A stretch of DNA of 64,000 bases, taken from contig NC_031498.1 in NCBI RefSeq assembly GCF_000237925.1, forward strand, positions 4,386,229 to 4,450,228, written 5' to 3'. Below, piece after piece: positions 22,933-34,377 of the stretch. Source of the DNA: Schistosoma mansoni (taxonomy: Eukaryota > Platyhelminthes > Trematoda > Strigeidida > Schistosomatidae). Numbering within the stretch: the first letter of the stretch is position 1; every line of letters begins with the position of its first letter. The position numbers and the translations under genes are program-made. The notes below the pieces were generated by a model. The model was given only the letters and a program-made list of their open reading frames with translations. It made no database searches and was not told the DNA's origin.

Positions 22933-25900
22933 TAACTCCGCCTGTAGCGCCTACGAGTGCTACTGCCGGTCCCAAACCCGGGTAATGGAGGAGGGTTGGG
23001 CAATGGGGTTAGCGACCACATCCCGTAATAAACCAACTCGCTAAATAAACGCTAGCCAAAACAAATTATTCAAACCATTAAAACACTGTCCTGGGAGTAG
23101 AAGGAATAATTATGACGTCTCATGATGAAAGCCGAGTTCCTTCGGAAGTCATGAGGCCGATGCACCTTCTAACAACCAGAGCGACAATTTTTATATGTAC
23201 ATGGAATGTCCGGACAATGTGGGAGACCGGAAAAGTCTTCCAAATTGCTACAGAAATGAGAAAATACAACCTGGAGGTGCTTGGAATCAGTGAAACGCAT
23301 TGGACGCAGGTTGGACAACAACGACTGTCTTCAGGAGAACTTCTGTTATACTCCGGTCATGAAGAAGAAAATGCCCCACATACACAAGGAGTGCCATTGA
23401 TGCTGTCCAGAAAAGCACAAAATGCACTTATAGGATGGGAATCTCATGAACCAAGGATCATCAAATCCCCTTTCGAAACAAAGAGAGAGGGTATTACAAT
23501 GAAAGTTATCCAATGCTATGCGCCTACCAGCGACTACAACGAAGACGCTAAAGACCAATTCTACGACAGGCTGCAATCGATCTCCGAGAAATGCCCAACC
23601 AAGGACCTTACCATTCTGATGGGAGATATCAATGCTAAGGTCGGAATGGACAACACTGGATACGAAGACGTCATGGGACGACATGGACTATGAGAAAGGA
23701 ACGAAAGTGATGAGAGACTTGCAAACCTATGTGCATTTAACAAATTGGTTATAGGCGGCACAATATTCCCACACAAGCGCATACAAAATGCTACATGGAT
23801 TTCGCCGGACCACACTACAGAGAAACAGATAGATCATATCTGTATCAACAAAAAATTCTGAATGTCAATTGAAGATGTGAGAACCCGGAGAGGAGCTGAC
23901 ATAGCTTCAGATCACCACCTGGTTGTGGCCAAGATGAGACTGAAGCTAAAGAAACACTGGACAACTGGACAAACAACACTACAAAGGTTCAATACAGCCT
24001 TCCTTCGAGATACTGACAAGCTCAACGAATTCAAGATAACTCTCAACAACAGGTTCCAAGCTCTACAGGATCTACTGAAAGAACAAGAAACTACGATGGA
24101 GAACAACTGGAAAGGGATCAAAGAAGCAGTAACTTCAACGTGTCAGGAGGTTCTTGGTCCTAAGAAACATCATCATATGGAATGGATCTCTATGGGAACC
24201 CTGGACAAGATTCAAGAAAGGAAGAACAAGAAACTAGCAGTTAACAACAGCCGAACACGAGCAGAGAAAGTCAAAGCACAAGCAGACTACGCAGAAGCAA
24301 ACAGGGAAGTGAAGAAAAGCATTAAAACTGACAAGCAGAAATACATGGGAGAACTAGCAACGACGGCGGAAAAAGCCGCAAGAGAAGGGAATATGAAACA
24401 ACTATATGATACGACGAAGAAATTGGCAGGGAGATATAGCAAACCAGAGAGACCAGTCAAGGACAAAGAAGGAAAGACAATCACTGAGACTCAAGAACAG
24501 AGGAAAAGATGGGCAGAATACTTCGAGGAACTGCTGAATGGACCAGCCCCATTGAATCCACCGAACATCGAAGCAGCACACACTGACCTTCCTATAGATG
24601 TCACTCCACCAACGATCGAAGAAGTCAAGATGGCCATCAGATAAATCAAAAGTGGGAAGGCGGCAGGACCTGACAATATACCAGCTGAAGCACTGAAGTC
24701 AGACAATGGATTAACTGAAAACGTGCTTCACCCTCTATTCAAGAAGATTTGGGAAGACGAACAAGTGCCAATGGACTGGAAAGAAGGATATCTCATCAAG
24801 ATACCAAAGAAAGGAGATCTGAGCAAATGTGAGAACTACAGAGGCATCAGTTTGTTATCAGTACCAGGAAAAGTTTTCAACTGAGTGCTGCTGAATCGGA
24901 TGAAAGACGCAGTAGACGCCGAACTTAGGGATCAACAGGCTGGATTCCGTAAGGATAGGTCGTGCACAGACCAGATTGCGACACTACGGATCATCGTTGA
25001 ACAATCAGTTGAGTGAAACTCATCACTATACGTCAACTTCATTGACTATGAGAAGGCGTTTGACATCGTGGACAGGAGAACATTATGGAAACTTCTTCGA
25101 CACTATGGAGTTCCTGAAAAGATTGTCAACATTATCCAAAACTCATACGATGGACTACAGTGCAAAGTGGTGCATGGAGGACAGCTGACAGATGAATTTC
25201 CAGTAAGGACCGGAGTCAGACAAGGCTGTCTACTCTCCCCGTTCCTCTTCCTTCTAGTGATTGACTGGATTATGAAGAATTCCACATCTGACGGGAAACA
25301 CGGAATACAATGGACAGCTCAGAATCAATTAGATGATTTGGACTTCGCAGATGACCTAGCCCTCCTCTCTCATACACACGAACAAATGCAGATGAAGACA
25401 GCAAATGTAGCAGCAGCCTCTGCATCGATAGGCCTCCATATTCACAAAGGAAAAAGCAAGATTCTCAAATGCAACACGGAGAACACCAACCCAATCACAC
25501 TTGATGGCGAAACTCTGGAAGAGGTGGAAACATTCCCATACCTGGGAAGCATCGTTGATAAACAAGGAGGATCGGATGAAGATGTAAAGGCGAGGATTGG
25601 CAAAGTAAAGGCAGCATTTCTACAATTGTAGAACATATGAAACTCAAAACAACTGTCAACTAATTTCAAAGTGAGAATCTTCGATACGAACGTCAAGACA
25701 GTCAGTTCTACTGTATGGAGCTGAAACGTGGAGAACTACTACGACCATCGTCAAGAAGGCACAGGTATTTATAAACAGTTGTCTACGCAAAATACTTAAC
25801 ATCCATTGGCCGGGTACTATCAGCAACAGCGTTTTATGGGAGAGGACAAACCAGCTTCCAGCTAAAGAGGAAATAAGGTAAAGACGTTGGAAGTGGATAG

Positions 25901-26144
25901 GACATACATTAAGAAAATCACCAATGTGCATTACAAGGCAATCCCTAACTTGGAATTCGGAAGGAAAGCGGAAAAGAGGAAGGCCAAAGACCACACTACG
26001 CCGGGAAATGGAAGCAGATATGAAAAGGATGAATAACAACTGTAAAGAACCGTAAAGGAATGCTCAGGACAGAGTTGGATGGAGAATGCTGGTGAGCGGC
26101 CTATGCTCCTCGACGAGGGGTAACAGGCAATCATCATCATCATC
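22933..26144 (+). mobile_element. RTE-clade non-LTR retrotransposon (SR2/SR3-like)
   Basis: About 3.2 kb, apparently full length: a GC-richer 5' UTR, an apurinic-type endonuclease domain, a reverse transcriptase domain, and a 3' end in ATC trinucleotide repeats, as in RTE elements. It is flanked by a 10-bp target-site duplication AATTCGAATA (22923-22932 and 26145-26154), and the uninterrupted site is preserved in the inverted family-A copy near 6003-6012. RTE elements of the SR2/SR3 type are known to be abundant in schistosomes. Confidence 0.9.
23112..25631 (+). pseudogene. Endonuclease-reverse transcriptase ORF of RTE, broken
   Basis: The polyprotein begins MTSHDESRVPSE. The endonuclease shows the conserved Asn (CTWNVR), Glu (ISETHW), Asp (MGDINAK) and the C-terminal SDHHLV motif. 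A basic linker follows, then reverse transcriptase with TGVRQGCLLSPFLF and the catalytic FADD (about 25340). In-frame stops at 23691-23693 (TGA), 23859-23861 (TGA) and 24642-24644 (TAA) and later frame changes around 25000 make it inactive. The stops at 23691 and 23859 look like single base changes at Gly and Arg codons by comparison with the second copy (about 35140 and 35310). Confidence 0.88.
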
Positions 26145-26277
26145 AATTCGAATAGAATCCTTTCACTGTTTTCACTTTTGTTTATTATTGTTAAACGCTA
26201 TTGATTCTAGTTATTATCTCATTGCTTAACTGTCCCATATGTATTATTTGGTCCGAATTTGATGATTTCCATAATTC

Positions 26278-26455
26278 ATATCCGATCCACTTCCAACGTC
26301 TTTTCCTACTTTCCTCTTCAGCTGGAAGCTGGTTTATCCTCTCCCATAAAACGCTGTTGCTGATGGTATTCGGCCAGTGAATGTTGAGTATTTTGCGTAG
26401 ACAACTGTTTATTAATACTTGTACCTTCTTGACGATAGATGTAGTAGTTATTTTA
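26278..26455 (-). mobile_element. RTE 3'-region fragment, inverted
   Basis: The minus-strand translation matches the C-terminal region of the RTE protein (…[14 protein letters not shown]…, …[13 protein letters not shown]…). It lies immediately beyond the right family-A arm, only about 120 bp from the full RTE copy and in the opposite orientation. Confidence 0.8.
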
Positions 26456-26919
26456 AAGAGAGCATTCAAACTTCCACAAGCACAATAACTGTTCATTTCA
26501 TCCGGAACCATTTTGATGACTGGCAATATTTTCTTCTTCGTATGGGAAATATGCAGACGAATCCACTGAAATTTACTGATCAAATATATTACACGAGAAA
26601 GAATGATGTCTGAAGAAAAAGTGATCAAAAATCGTTTCCGAACGACATTTTATGACAGCTAATCATATTTTTCTAGTATTAATCCATTGAATGTATGATA
26701 CTGAACGGAAATAAAAGCAAAATCTACGCATTTATAATCACTAGACACTTGATGAACAGAGAATACAATGTGAATATCACTAAAGTATTCTAAACTAACA
26801 ACAAACAACCAATTTTACTTCGTTTTACAGGAGTAGTTGCTATCAAATGTTTCCTGTCTGACTTATGTGCACAGAAGGGAAAAGTGATATACTTCTTTGT
26901 TATAATCAAGTAATCAAGT

Positions 26920-27255
26920 AATATTTTATAGTCAATCTTGAGTCAGTTGAAGCCAGACCACCATGGAAAACCTAGAAACAGTGGACGGCCATTTCGTCCT
27001 GATGTGGGACTCCTCAGTAGTGCGCACCTACGATCCCGCCTCGCGAGATTCCAACCCAGTACCTACCTGTTTCGCGCGCGGGCATTTAACCACTAGACCA
27101 CTGGGCTGGCCGGCATCCAACGGAGTTAATGTCTAACTTCAACCAATCCACTAAATTGAGCAAACATTCACCAATGTCTTCAATGAGTTGATATCTCCCA
27201 ACACACCTGGTTGAACTCAATTGGTTACTGCTTTTCACTAGAACTCCAGGAACTT
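26920..27255 (-). mobile_element. Hammerhead SINE (S. mansoni alpha type), copy 1
   Basis: On the minus strand: 5' leader, tRNA-like head with A box AGTGGTCTAGTGGTTAAAT and B-box region TGGGTTGGAATCTCG, then CTGAGGAGTCC ... GGACGAAA (hammerhead core), then the family tail (CATGGTGGTCTGGCTTCAAC). Stem I is degraded here. It abuts a Penelope-like RT fragment on the right. Confidence 0.85.
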
Positions 27256-28870
27256 TGTCAGCACAATGTTCAGTTCACTTTTGAAGGTGAATAATTTCTC
27301 CATATTGATGGGTTTGCTATGGGTAGTTCGTTAAGATCATTATTGGCAGATGTGTTCATAGCACATGTTGAGAATCTGGCTGAAGACCTAATCGAAAACA
27401 TGTCACTTTATAAGAGATATGTGGACGACATCTTAGTTGACTGTGAAAGAAAGGATGATATGAACTGTTCATTGAATAAGCTTAACACTATTCAAAACCA
27501 CATCAGTCTCTCATGCGAAGAGGAGATCAGCGACCAGATTCCCTTCTTAAATATACTTCTAAGTAGACGAAAAGATGGCTCAATCAAACGATCCATTTTT
27601 CGAAAACTAACGTGAACAGGCCAATACCTTAGTTATTATAGTTATTGCCCTGTGCAATACAAAAGGGGTTTGATAAGGTGCCTATTTAACAGACTTGATC
27701 GTATTCGCACAAATTACGCTATTGATGATGATGTTAAGTTGTTAAACAAGATATTAATGGGTGATGGTTATCCACTAAAACTTATAAATAGATGGAAAGT
27801 TCATGGTAGAATGAGACCTACTGTAACATGGTGGTTGGAGGTGGTCAACAGGAAACCCTGGACCCGGGTTTCGTGCTACTTGGCACTCGTCAGCAAGGTG
27901 TGCCTGTAATCTTGAGGGAGCTGGTGCTCTCTGACGGATTCAATCCCGTGTCACTCAGCTTCACAGTCAGAGACGTTACCAATGAGCTATTCGGGCCGCG
28001 ACCGACCTCCTGTAGGACTGAGATCTAATCACAATTGATTGATCACTGGGTGGTGATCAATCTCATGCGTGTCAAGTCCTTCTTAGTGCTGATCAAATGC
28101 TGTTGCAAGATTACAGGTACACCTTGCTGACGAGTGCCAAGTAGCACGAAACCCGGGTCCAGGGTTTCTTGTTGACCACCTCCAACCACCATGTTACCTT
28201 AATATATATAGTGCACGCAGTGTCGAGCCACCTAGACTGGTGGCCACATTGCAACTTGATCGATAGCATTCGATCAGCACTAAGAAGGACTTGACACGCA
28301 TGAGATTGATCACCACCCAGTGATCAATCAATTGTGATGAGACCTACTGTAGCCTTGGTGGAAAAAAAGCCTGCCTAAATCACCTTACCGTTTAGAGGTG
28401 ATTCAGATAGCCTTTTTTGAAACAAAGGCTTAAATCAGTCATCAACAAAATGTATTGAGCAGAGAAGGACATCATCAAAGAAAGAACGAGGTCCATGCTT
28501 CATCCAAAACCTAGAAGGCATGAAAACGATTGTGTCACATCCCACTGTGTCTACCAATTTAAATGTGTGTAGGGCCACACATACATAGGGAGGAGCAATC
28601 GTGATTTGAAAATGAAGGTATGTGAACATGTACGAAAATGGTTGCAGAAACAAATAGAATGAAATGACCCGATAAGAGTAGAGGATAAACATCCATCATC
28701 CTCTATTGCTAATCGAAACAGGTCATAAGATTGATCTTAACTCAGCTTTTGTGGTGTTGTATAAAAGTGTAAAGGGGCATCTACTACGGTTTATTGAAGT
28801 CTCAGCCATACGAAAATTCAACCCCCCTTTGTATATTCAAAAACAGTTTGTTCTCACCTTAAATCTACCC
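27256..28870 (+). pseudogene. Penelope-like element: RT plus GIY-YIG endonuclease, broken
   Basis: The RT part shows the Penelope motifs VQFTFEGE, HIDGFAMGSSLRSLLADVF and catalytic YVDD (about 27420), then LFNRLDRIRTNY and LPFRGD (after the insertion). The C-terminal GIY-YIG endonuclease is visible at about 28520-28690 (TYIGRSNRDLKMKVCEHVRKWL). There is an in-frame TGA at 27613-27615, further stops, and a 511-bp SINE-derived insertion at 27826-28336. The 5' half of the RT is missing. Non-functional. Confidence 0.85.
27826..28336. mobile_element. tRNA-derived repeat, inverted dimer inside Penelope
   Basis: Inserted with a perfect 15-bp target duplication ATGAGACCTACTGTA (27811-27825, 28337-28351). 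The left part (27826-28098) is in minus orientation and carries a tRNA-like head on the minus strand (A box TAGCTCATTGGTAACG at 27974-27989; B box near 27936-27949). The right part (28106-28336) is in plus orientation. Segment order is A, tRNA-like, B, A', link, B', with A/A' and B/B' inverted copies, implying circularly permuted units joined tail to tail at about 28098-28106. Confidence 0.8.
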
Positions 28871-28984
28871 TGGTAATATTAGCTTATAATCCAGAGTGAT
28901 TAGGTTTCAAATTGTTTTCACATTCTTTTTATTATTATTATTAATGATAATAATAATAATACGATTGGAAAATAATATATACGA

Positions 28985-29310
28985 ATATTCGTCAAGGTTA
29001 GAACGAATAGTTTGACAAAAATTGGGCGCCGAGTATAGAGAAGTCATTATATGTGAAAAATTATATATGAAATAGTCTCAGCGATTGAAATTTAAATAAT
29101 TCCAACGTTTCGTCCAGCTAACTTGTCTGGACTTCTTCAGGGAAATAATAATATTATTATTTTCATAGTTGAAAATAAAACCTTGGTGGTCTAGCTTCAA
29201 TTGACTTATGCTTTCAACTATGAAAATACTGAAATAATTGTGTTTTAATATGATGGGAATTTTTCAGCGATTAAAATACTGAAATCTCCACAAAACCCCT
29301 TCTGATAATA
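28985..29310. mobile_element. Hammerhead-like motif and SINE tail in mixed repeats
   Basis: 29098-29142 on the minus strand reads CCTGAAGA, a 6-bp stem GTCCAG/CTGGAC, then GAAAC: a well-formed hammerhead core and stem II, of the kind reported at Penelope-element termini. Stem III and the cleavage triplet are not clear. Then 29180-29230 and 29290-29310 are the tail of the hammerhead SINE (TTGGTGGTCTAGCTTCAATT; ATCTCCACAAAACCCC), interrupted by about 55 bp. Confidence 0.55.
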
Positions 29311-29319
29311 ATAATATTA

Positions 29320-30870
29320 TTATTATCCTTGTCTCTTCTTACCCCCCATTCCCAGTCTAGTTGACCATTTATTTTTATATATAAGTGTTCTTAATAAGTA
29401 TATATGTGATCATATTGTTCAAAATGTATTGATTTAATATATCACATAGTTGTGATAGTCTTCGTCTTCTTATAACACTATCGAAATCAACCTTTTCTGT
29501 TTTATTATAGACCTATATATTTACCAAACAACTATAAATACGAATGTACCGTTTAAGTAAATGAAAAAAATTTCTTCTTAATGTCTCAATGGGAATATTT
29601 AATAAGTCAAAGCATAATTATAATTATAACTAGAGGTGAATTATCACTAGAGGCTATGAGAAGAAAGTTAATCATGAACTAGAAAAGTCAGTATTAATCT
29701 AGGATTACTAGATGATTGCTTCATTATAAGTTGAGGCTCCTCTATAGTGTATATTTTTTTATGTAAACACATCAGTCTTAGGGGTAGTCAGTCACGACTT
29801 GAATAATTCAATATGCATCTCACATAACTTTGATAACTTTGAGTGATACCCTTTTAGACTCCATATAATGCACTAGTTACCTCAGAAATGGTTATTTATT
29901 AGCACTACGCAAATGTCATATATTCGCCTGTATTTATATAAGCATATATACAAACATATTAGGCTAATTTATTTTTCACAAAAATAACAACGTTCCTTTA
30001 AGTTAGAAACGCATTACGATTGGTTTATTGAGGGAATTCTAATCACTCTTGATATTCCAGGTTTTCCTTGGTGGTCTAGCTTTCAATTGACTCATGATCT
30101 CAACTATAAAAGACTAATATTTGAACGAAGAATATTCTTTTCGATAAATTCTCTCTTCAGATTCTACAATTATATATCCAAATTAATAATCCGAGAAAAA
30201 TGGCCAGGTTAAAGGCAAAGTACATTGTTTACAGTATGTAAATTTAGGATTTTAGAATATTAAAGATTCCCATTGTGAAAATTAGAACAACATATGTAAG
30301 CGAACAATTGTTTTCAATTAGATCGTCATCAGGCTTTACTCTAATATACATGAATATTTATATGAAAATGTTAGACCAATCAAGGCTATTTGAGTCAATA
30401 ATAATCACAATGAAATAGAATACGTTACCAAGCATAATAATAGTTAAAAGTACAAGTTGATAGTGGGAAGACAGGTGTACTGATAGTAGTAAGAATAGTA
30501 AATTACGATAACAAAAGTCTTATCAATAATTAAACATTGAGAATTAAGAGGTCAAATGTGGGTAAATAGACTGGAATAGTAATCACAAAACATTAAAATC
30601 ATTACGTAATAAGAAGTATGTAAGTAAATAGATAGTGAAGAATACAAACGGAAAGAGGTAGAAAATTACAAAAAAAAAATTGATAACCAAAATAAATTTT
30701 TTACAAATAATAATAATGTCATTTATTAAGTTATGTCCGGCCATGGAAGGGATAGGGGGGTTACGAATTTCTTCTGTACACATAAATTGGGTTGAAATGT
30801 ACGAATTCCTATGGCTTCTGCTATATGAAGGAGACGGGAACGAACTTCGTTGGGAAATGATGGAGGTGTA
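29320..30870. other. AT-rich DNA, one SINE tail fragment
   Basis: 30055-30112 is another short tail of the hammerhead SINE (TTGGTGGTCTAGC...). Otherwise no recognisable gene or repeat. Confidence 0.5.
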
Positions 30871-30872
30871 TG

Positions 30873-31440
30873 TTAGATCACTCGAAATAATTTCGATTTA
30901 TCTACATTATGACCACTATCAATTAGATGTGCCAAGATAGAACTGCGTATTGTTTTTATCTGGACCTTCCCAAACCATGCTGGTAGATGTTCACTCATTC
31001 GTTGGTTAAGTTGCCTAGTAGTACGTCCGATATAGCTATCTCCACAGAAGCAGCTGAACTTGTAAATGCACATAGAGGAGGCCAACTCAGGTAACTTTTC
31101 CTTCTTTTGAGTAGACATGACTGGTCGGCTCGAGAAAGTCAACGCAAGATTGGCTGCGTAGAATGTCCTACTAATTACTTTAGTTAACCTATCTTTCAGA
31201 GTATCACTAGCCACATCCCCGTTGAATTGTAGTTTCATGTATAAAGGTTTCTTTCGAACAGTTGAAATCTCAGACTTCTTCCTTGTATCATACATGAACT
31301 TCTTAATGAATGCACTAGGGTAGCCGATCTCTGTCAATGAGTTATTGATAAATTTCAACTCCTGACTTAAAGTATCTACTGAACAGATCTTTTTTGTTCT
31401 ACTGGCTACTGTCTCCGCCGTTTGAAGGACTTTAAGCCTG
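30873..31440 (-). pseudogene. Penelope-like 3' fragment with GIY-YIG domain
   Basis: The minus-strand frame of about 185 residues covers the RT C-terminus (…LQFNGDVASDTLKDRL…, FYAANLALTFSSRP) and the GIY-YIG endonuclease (FSCFCGDSYIGRTTRQLNQR, then MSEHLPAWF, SGHNVD). The Cys pair before YIGR is typical of Penelope endonucleases. This is the longest uninterrupted Penelope frame in the window, but the catalytic RT core is absent. Confidence 0.85.
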
Positions 31441-31489
31441 ACAAGCTTTGAAAAAAATTACTGACCCTATGAATAATTGAAAAGGATGG

Positions 31490-32035
31490 GTTTAACTGGC
31501 ACTATGACCAGTTTGTACGAAATGGGCCAATATCGGGCTGTTTACTTTCTTCACCAAACCTTTGCTTAGCCACGCTGGGAGGTGTTTGCGAGCACGAAAA
31601 TGTAAATTCCTAGAACTTCGAACAATATAACTTGCTCCACAGGAGCAGTCGAACTGATAAATATAAAATGCGTTGGTCATCCTAGGTAATTCATCTTCAA
31701 GCCTCGGTGTCACCATTGGGCACGTAGAAAACACTAAACGTAGTTCACCGGCGTTGAAAGATTTTGGGATTCTTCTGCGTAATTTCTAAGTTAGTCTTTC
31801 ACTAGCCGCATCCCCTCTGAATTGTAGGCGCATGAACAGGTACTTCTTCTTAACCGTTTGAATTTCGCCTATTTTCACTTTCGTGATCATATATTTAATT
31901 ATAAACTTTCTAGGGTAACCTCTCTCCCTCAGAGCATTATGAAAGATGTTTAGCTCATCTTCAACTATATCCGTAGAACATATCGTGCGTATTCGGTAAC
32001 TAAAGGTTTTGATCAAGTTTCGTTTGTAATGTAGA
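31490..32035 (-). pseudogene. Second Penelope-like 3' fragment, different subfamily
   Basis: Same domain order as the fragment at 30873 and same orientation, but clearly divergent (LQFRGDAASERL; FDCSCGASYIVRSSRNLHFR, where the usual YIGR has become YIVR). An in-frame TAG at about 31783-31785 splits it. It lies about 50 bp upstream of the first fragment, giving a tandem pair of truncated elements. Confidence 0.85.
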
Positions 32036-32193
32036 GGTACAAAGCTAAGGAAATGTGCATACTCTCCAGTCCAAGTATTTTTTTCTGTATACTCTTGATA
32101 TGTCTGAGAGCCAATCAGTAGAAAAAGGTCAATCTATGGCAAACAGAATTGATCCAAAGGTCAAGTCCATTCCATTGGGGTCAATGGGTTTAA

Positions 32194-32195
<2 letters not shown>

Positions 32196-32228
<33 letters not shown>
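32196..32228. repeat. TA dinucleotide microsatellite
   Basis: About 16 uninterrupted TA units. Confidence 0.95.
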
Positions 32229-32232
<4 letters not shown>

Positions 32233-32576
32233 ATCATTCGGTAGCCCAATACACTTTCCTGCTCACTCTTGTGTTCTCAGTCAACTAGTCAGTTGGGGGT
32301 TTAGTGCGTAACATACCCTGTATCAGTATCAGAATTCGGACACCGCACGCCACAACGATATCCTACATTTTAATCTTTAGAATACTAACATTTAATATAC
32401 GATTATGAATCAATAGTTTCAAAGTTTTGTAACCATTATCACTCACCCTATCAACTCTATGATTTCTCGCTTAAAAGTACATAGATAATTTACTCATTAT
32501 ATTTCAATATATTAGTAATCTAAAGAAAATAAACTAATTATTTTTAGACTCATAAATATAACTGAACTCAGATGTA

Positions 32577-32720
32577 GGTGCCATTACCAAGGTTTGATAT
32601 GGTAATTTCAAACAACTTGAGAATTAGATAGATTGTTACTAATGAAAATAAGGTTTTTAAATTTTCTGATGTTTCATGACTCATAGTAACCCAATTCTTC
32701 AGTAAATAAATAATAAAAAA
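32577..32720 (-). mobile_element. Penelope-type terminal fragment
   Basis: Contains TCTGATGTTTCATGACTC...AATTCTTCAG; its reverse complement gives CTGAAGA...GAGTCATGAAACATCAG, the same hammerhead-like motif as at 19720. The flanking CATTACCAAGGTTTGATATG is related to the flank of the copy at 19608. Confidence 0.45.
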
Positions 32721-32996
32721 ATTAAATAAACATAAGTTTAAATAAATAGTACAAAGGAACAAAGCAGGGATCAATCAAAAACAAGTCTGACCAAGTGAAG
32801 GTCATACCATTCCGGTCAAGGTGATTTATATGAGACATGTTTGTATATTTATATTCCCTTTGACGATGTCATCTATTTAAACTGTGCATTAGTATTTGTA
32901 GTTGTATGATCAATATATGTTACAGAAGAGTATTAGGATTAAGAAATATGTTGAGAACTACAGCTACTCATCTCTCTTGTAGTTAGAAAAGATTCT

Positions 32997-33768
32997 GGCG
33001 AGACTATAATTTATAGACGACCTTTGAACGAATCTAATATGACCTTGAGAAATGCTAGTCAATCGATAAACAGTCAGTATAGAGTGAAAATATATTATAC
33101 AAAACCAAATAATTAAAGTGGATACACTTCTTTTATATGGTCCAAAAACTTGTCAAGGTTAGAAAAAGATTCAAAGGTTCCAAAATCGTAATGCATAAGG
33201 TAGAGGAACTCATCTATATGACTTCATAATAGTTGATCTCTGGAACCGTGATAAGGTCACAAAAACCCTCTCAGCCTCGACCACATAGCTTCAACATTGT
33301 TTGTGTGTACTCCGGTTGTGTAAGTTTATCATTTTTATTATGGATATGTCCCTACAATACTCATACCACTGAACAGCTGAAACTTTAGTAACATCTGCGA
33401 TTATTGCAGCCAATGTTACTGGTGCTTTTATTATACAGTTTGCGGCAATTATTATAATATGCCTTAGTCTCAATCTGGATCGAGCGATAAGGGTTCCTAC
33501 TCTAGCAAACGTCTTCCTTCAACATATATTACATCGAAGGACAACATCACGGTAGTCTGCACAAGGCCTACAAGTCATTTAATACTCATAATTACAAATA
33601 CAGCAACTTCTTAGTAGTTTCATTTGTTGTAGCCGCTTTATTGTCAAGTCTTCTCTAAAATTCTCTGTGAACTGATCGCACATGAGCATCAGGTACTGAA
33701 ATCGGTGCTGTGACCTTGAAATCCCTCAAACGCTTCTGATTGGCTCGTCCATAAATTATAGTCTCGCC
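32997..33768 (-). mobile_element. Merlin DNA transposon, internally deleted
   Basis: The ends are inverted repeats starting GGCGAGACTATAATTTAT (23 of 24 bases match). A perfect 8-bp target duplication AAGATTCT flanks the element (32989-32996, 33769-33776). The minus strand encodes pieces of an IS1016/ISXO2-like Merlin transposase: the N-terminal helical region (LRLRHIIIIAANCI, VQWYEYCRD) and the C-terminal GVHTNNVEAMWSRLRGFL plus DEFLYLMHYDFG. The roughly 100 residues between, which would carry catalytic residues, are missing. Merlin elements are known from S. mansoni. Confidence 0.85.
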
Positions 33769-33779
33769 AAGATTCTTTG

Positions 33780-34377
33780 TATTATTTTGATATTTCCAAT
33801 GTTGGCTTGATGGTTATTGAAAATGGCATGAACTGCTATTCCCGGACTCAAATGGTCTTATCCTTGTGTTCTCGTAAAGATATACCAGCGTGATTAAGGT
33901 GATCAGTCACTTTATCTATTATTTTCGTCTTTCTTTCTTATTAAGCATATCGTGAATATTGCGTCAAAATAGAAAGCCTTGGTAAACTTTTACAGTACCG
34001 ACATCCTTGAGCGATTTTAAGAGTGACCTTGGTATTAACCAATTAGAGAACAGTTAACCAGAATAAAGATTTTGTTCGGATTCTAAAATACAAAACATTG
34101 ATAAAATTACAGAGCATTAATTTTTCATATGATTACCTAACGTATTAGAGCTAACTATCGGTAAATGAGCCCGAGAATTACAATGTTGTACTCTAAAACT
34201 CCTGCACTGTAAATTCTAATCCTAGTACACTGACCCCAACAGTTTATTCCATCAGAAACTCGTCACCCGATACTTTCAAAATACGATGTATGATCAATAT
34301 CATGAATTCCAGCAACAAGTTATCCGCTATAGAGTTTTAAATACACTCAAATACTTAACATCGTCCATCACTTGGGG
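33780..34377. other. AT-rich DNA without recognisable feature
   Basis: No gene, RNA or repeat recognised in this stretch. Confidence 0.5.

Larger units (their letters stand above)
21645..26277 (+). repeat. Family A, right inverted arm (split by RTE)
   Basis: 21645-22932 and 26155-26277 together match the reverse complement of 5895-7739. It is somewhat diverged from the left arm (for example TCGACAGTATT to TTGGCAGCATT near 22050), whereas 1-602 and the left arm are almost identical to each other. The arms enclose about 14 kb with array 1 and the Myb/SANT-like gene. Confidence 0.85.

Noticed and set aside
30299-30345. CTGATGA box on the minus strand as a third hammerhead
   Set aside because: The GAAA box follows without a stem II that pairs, so the core does not fold.
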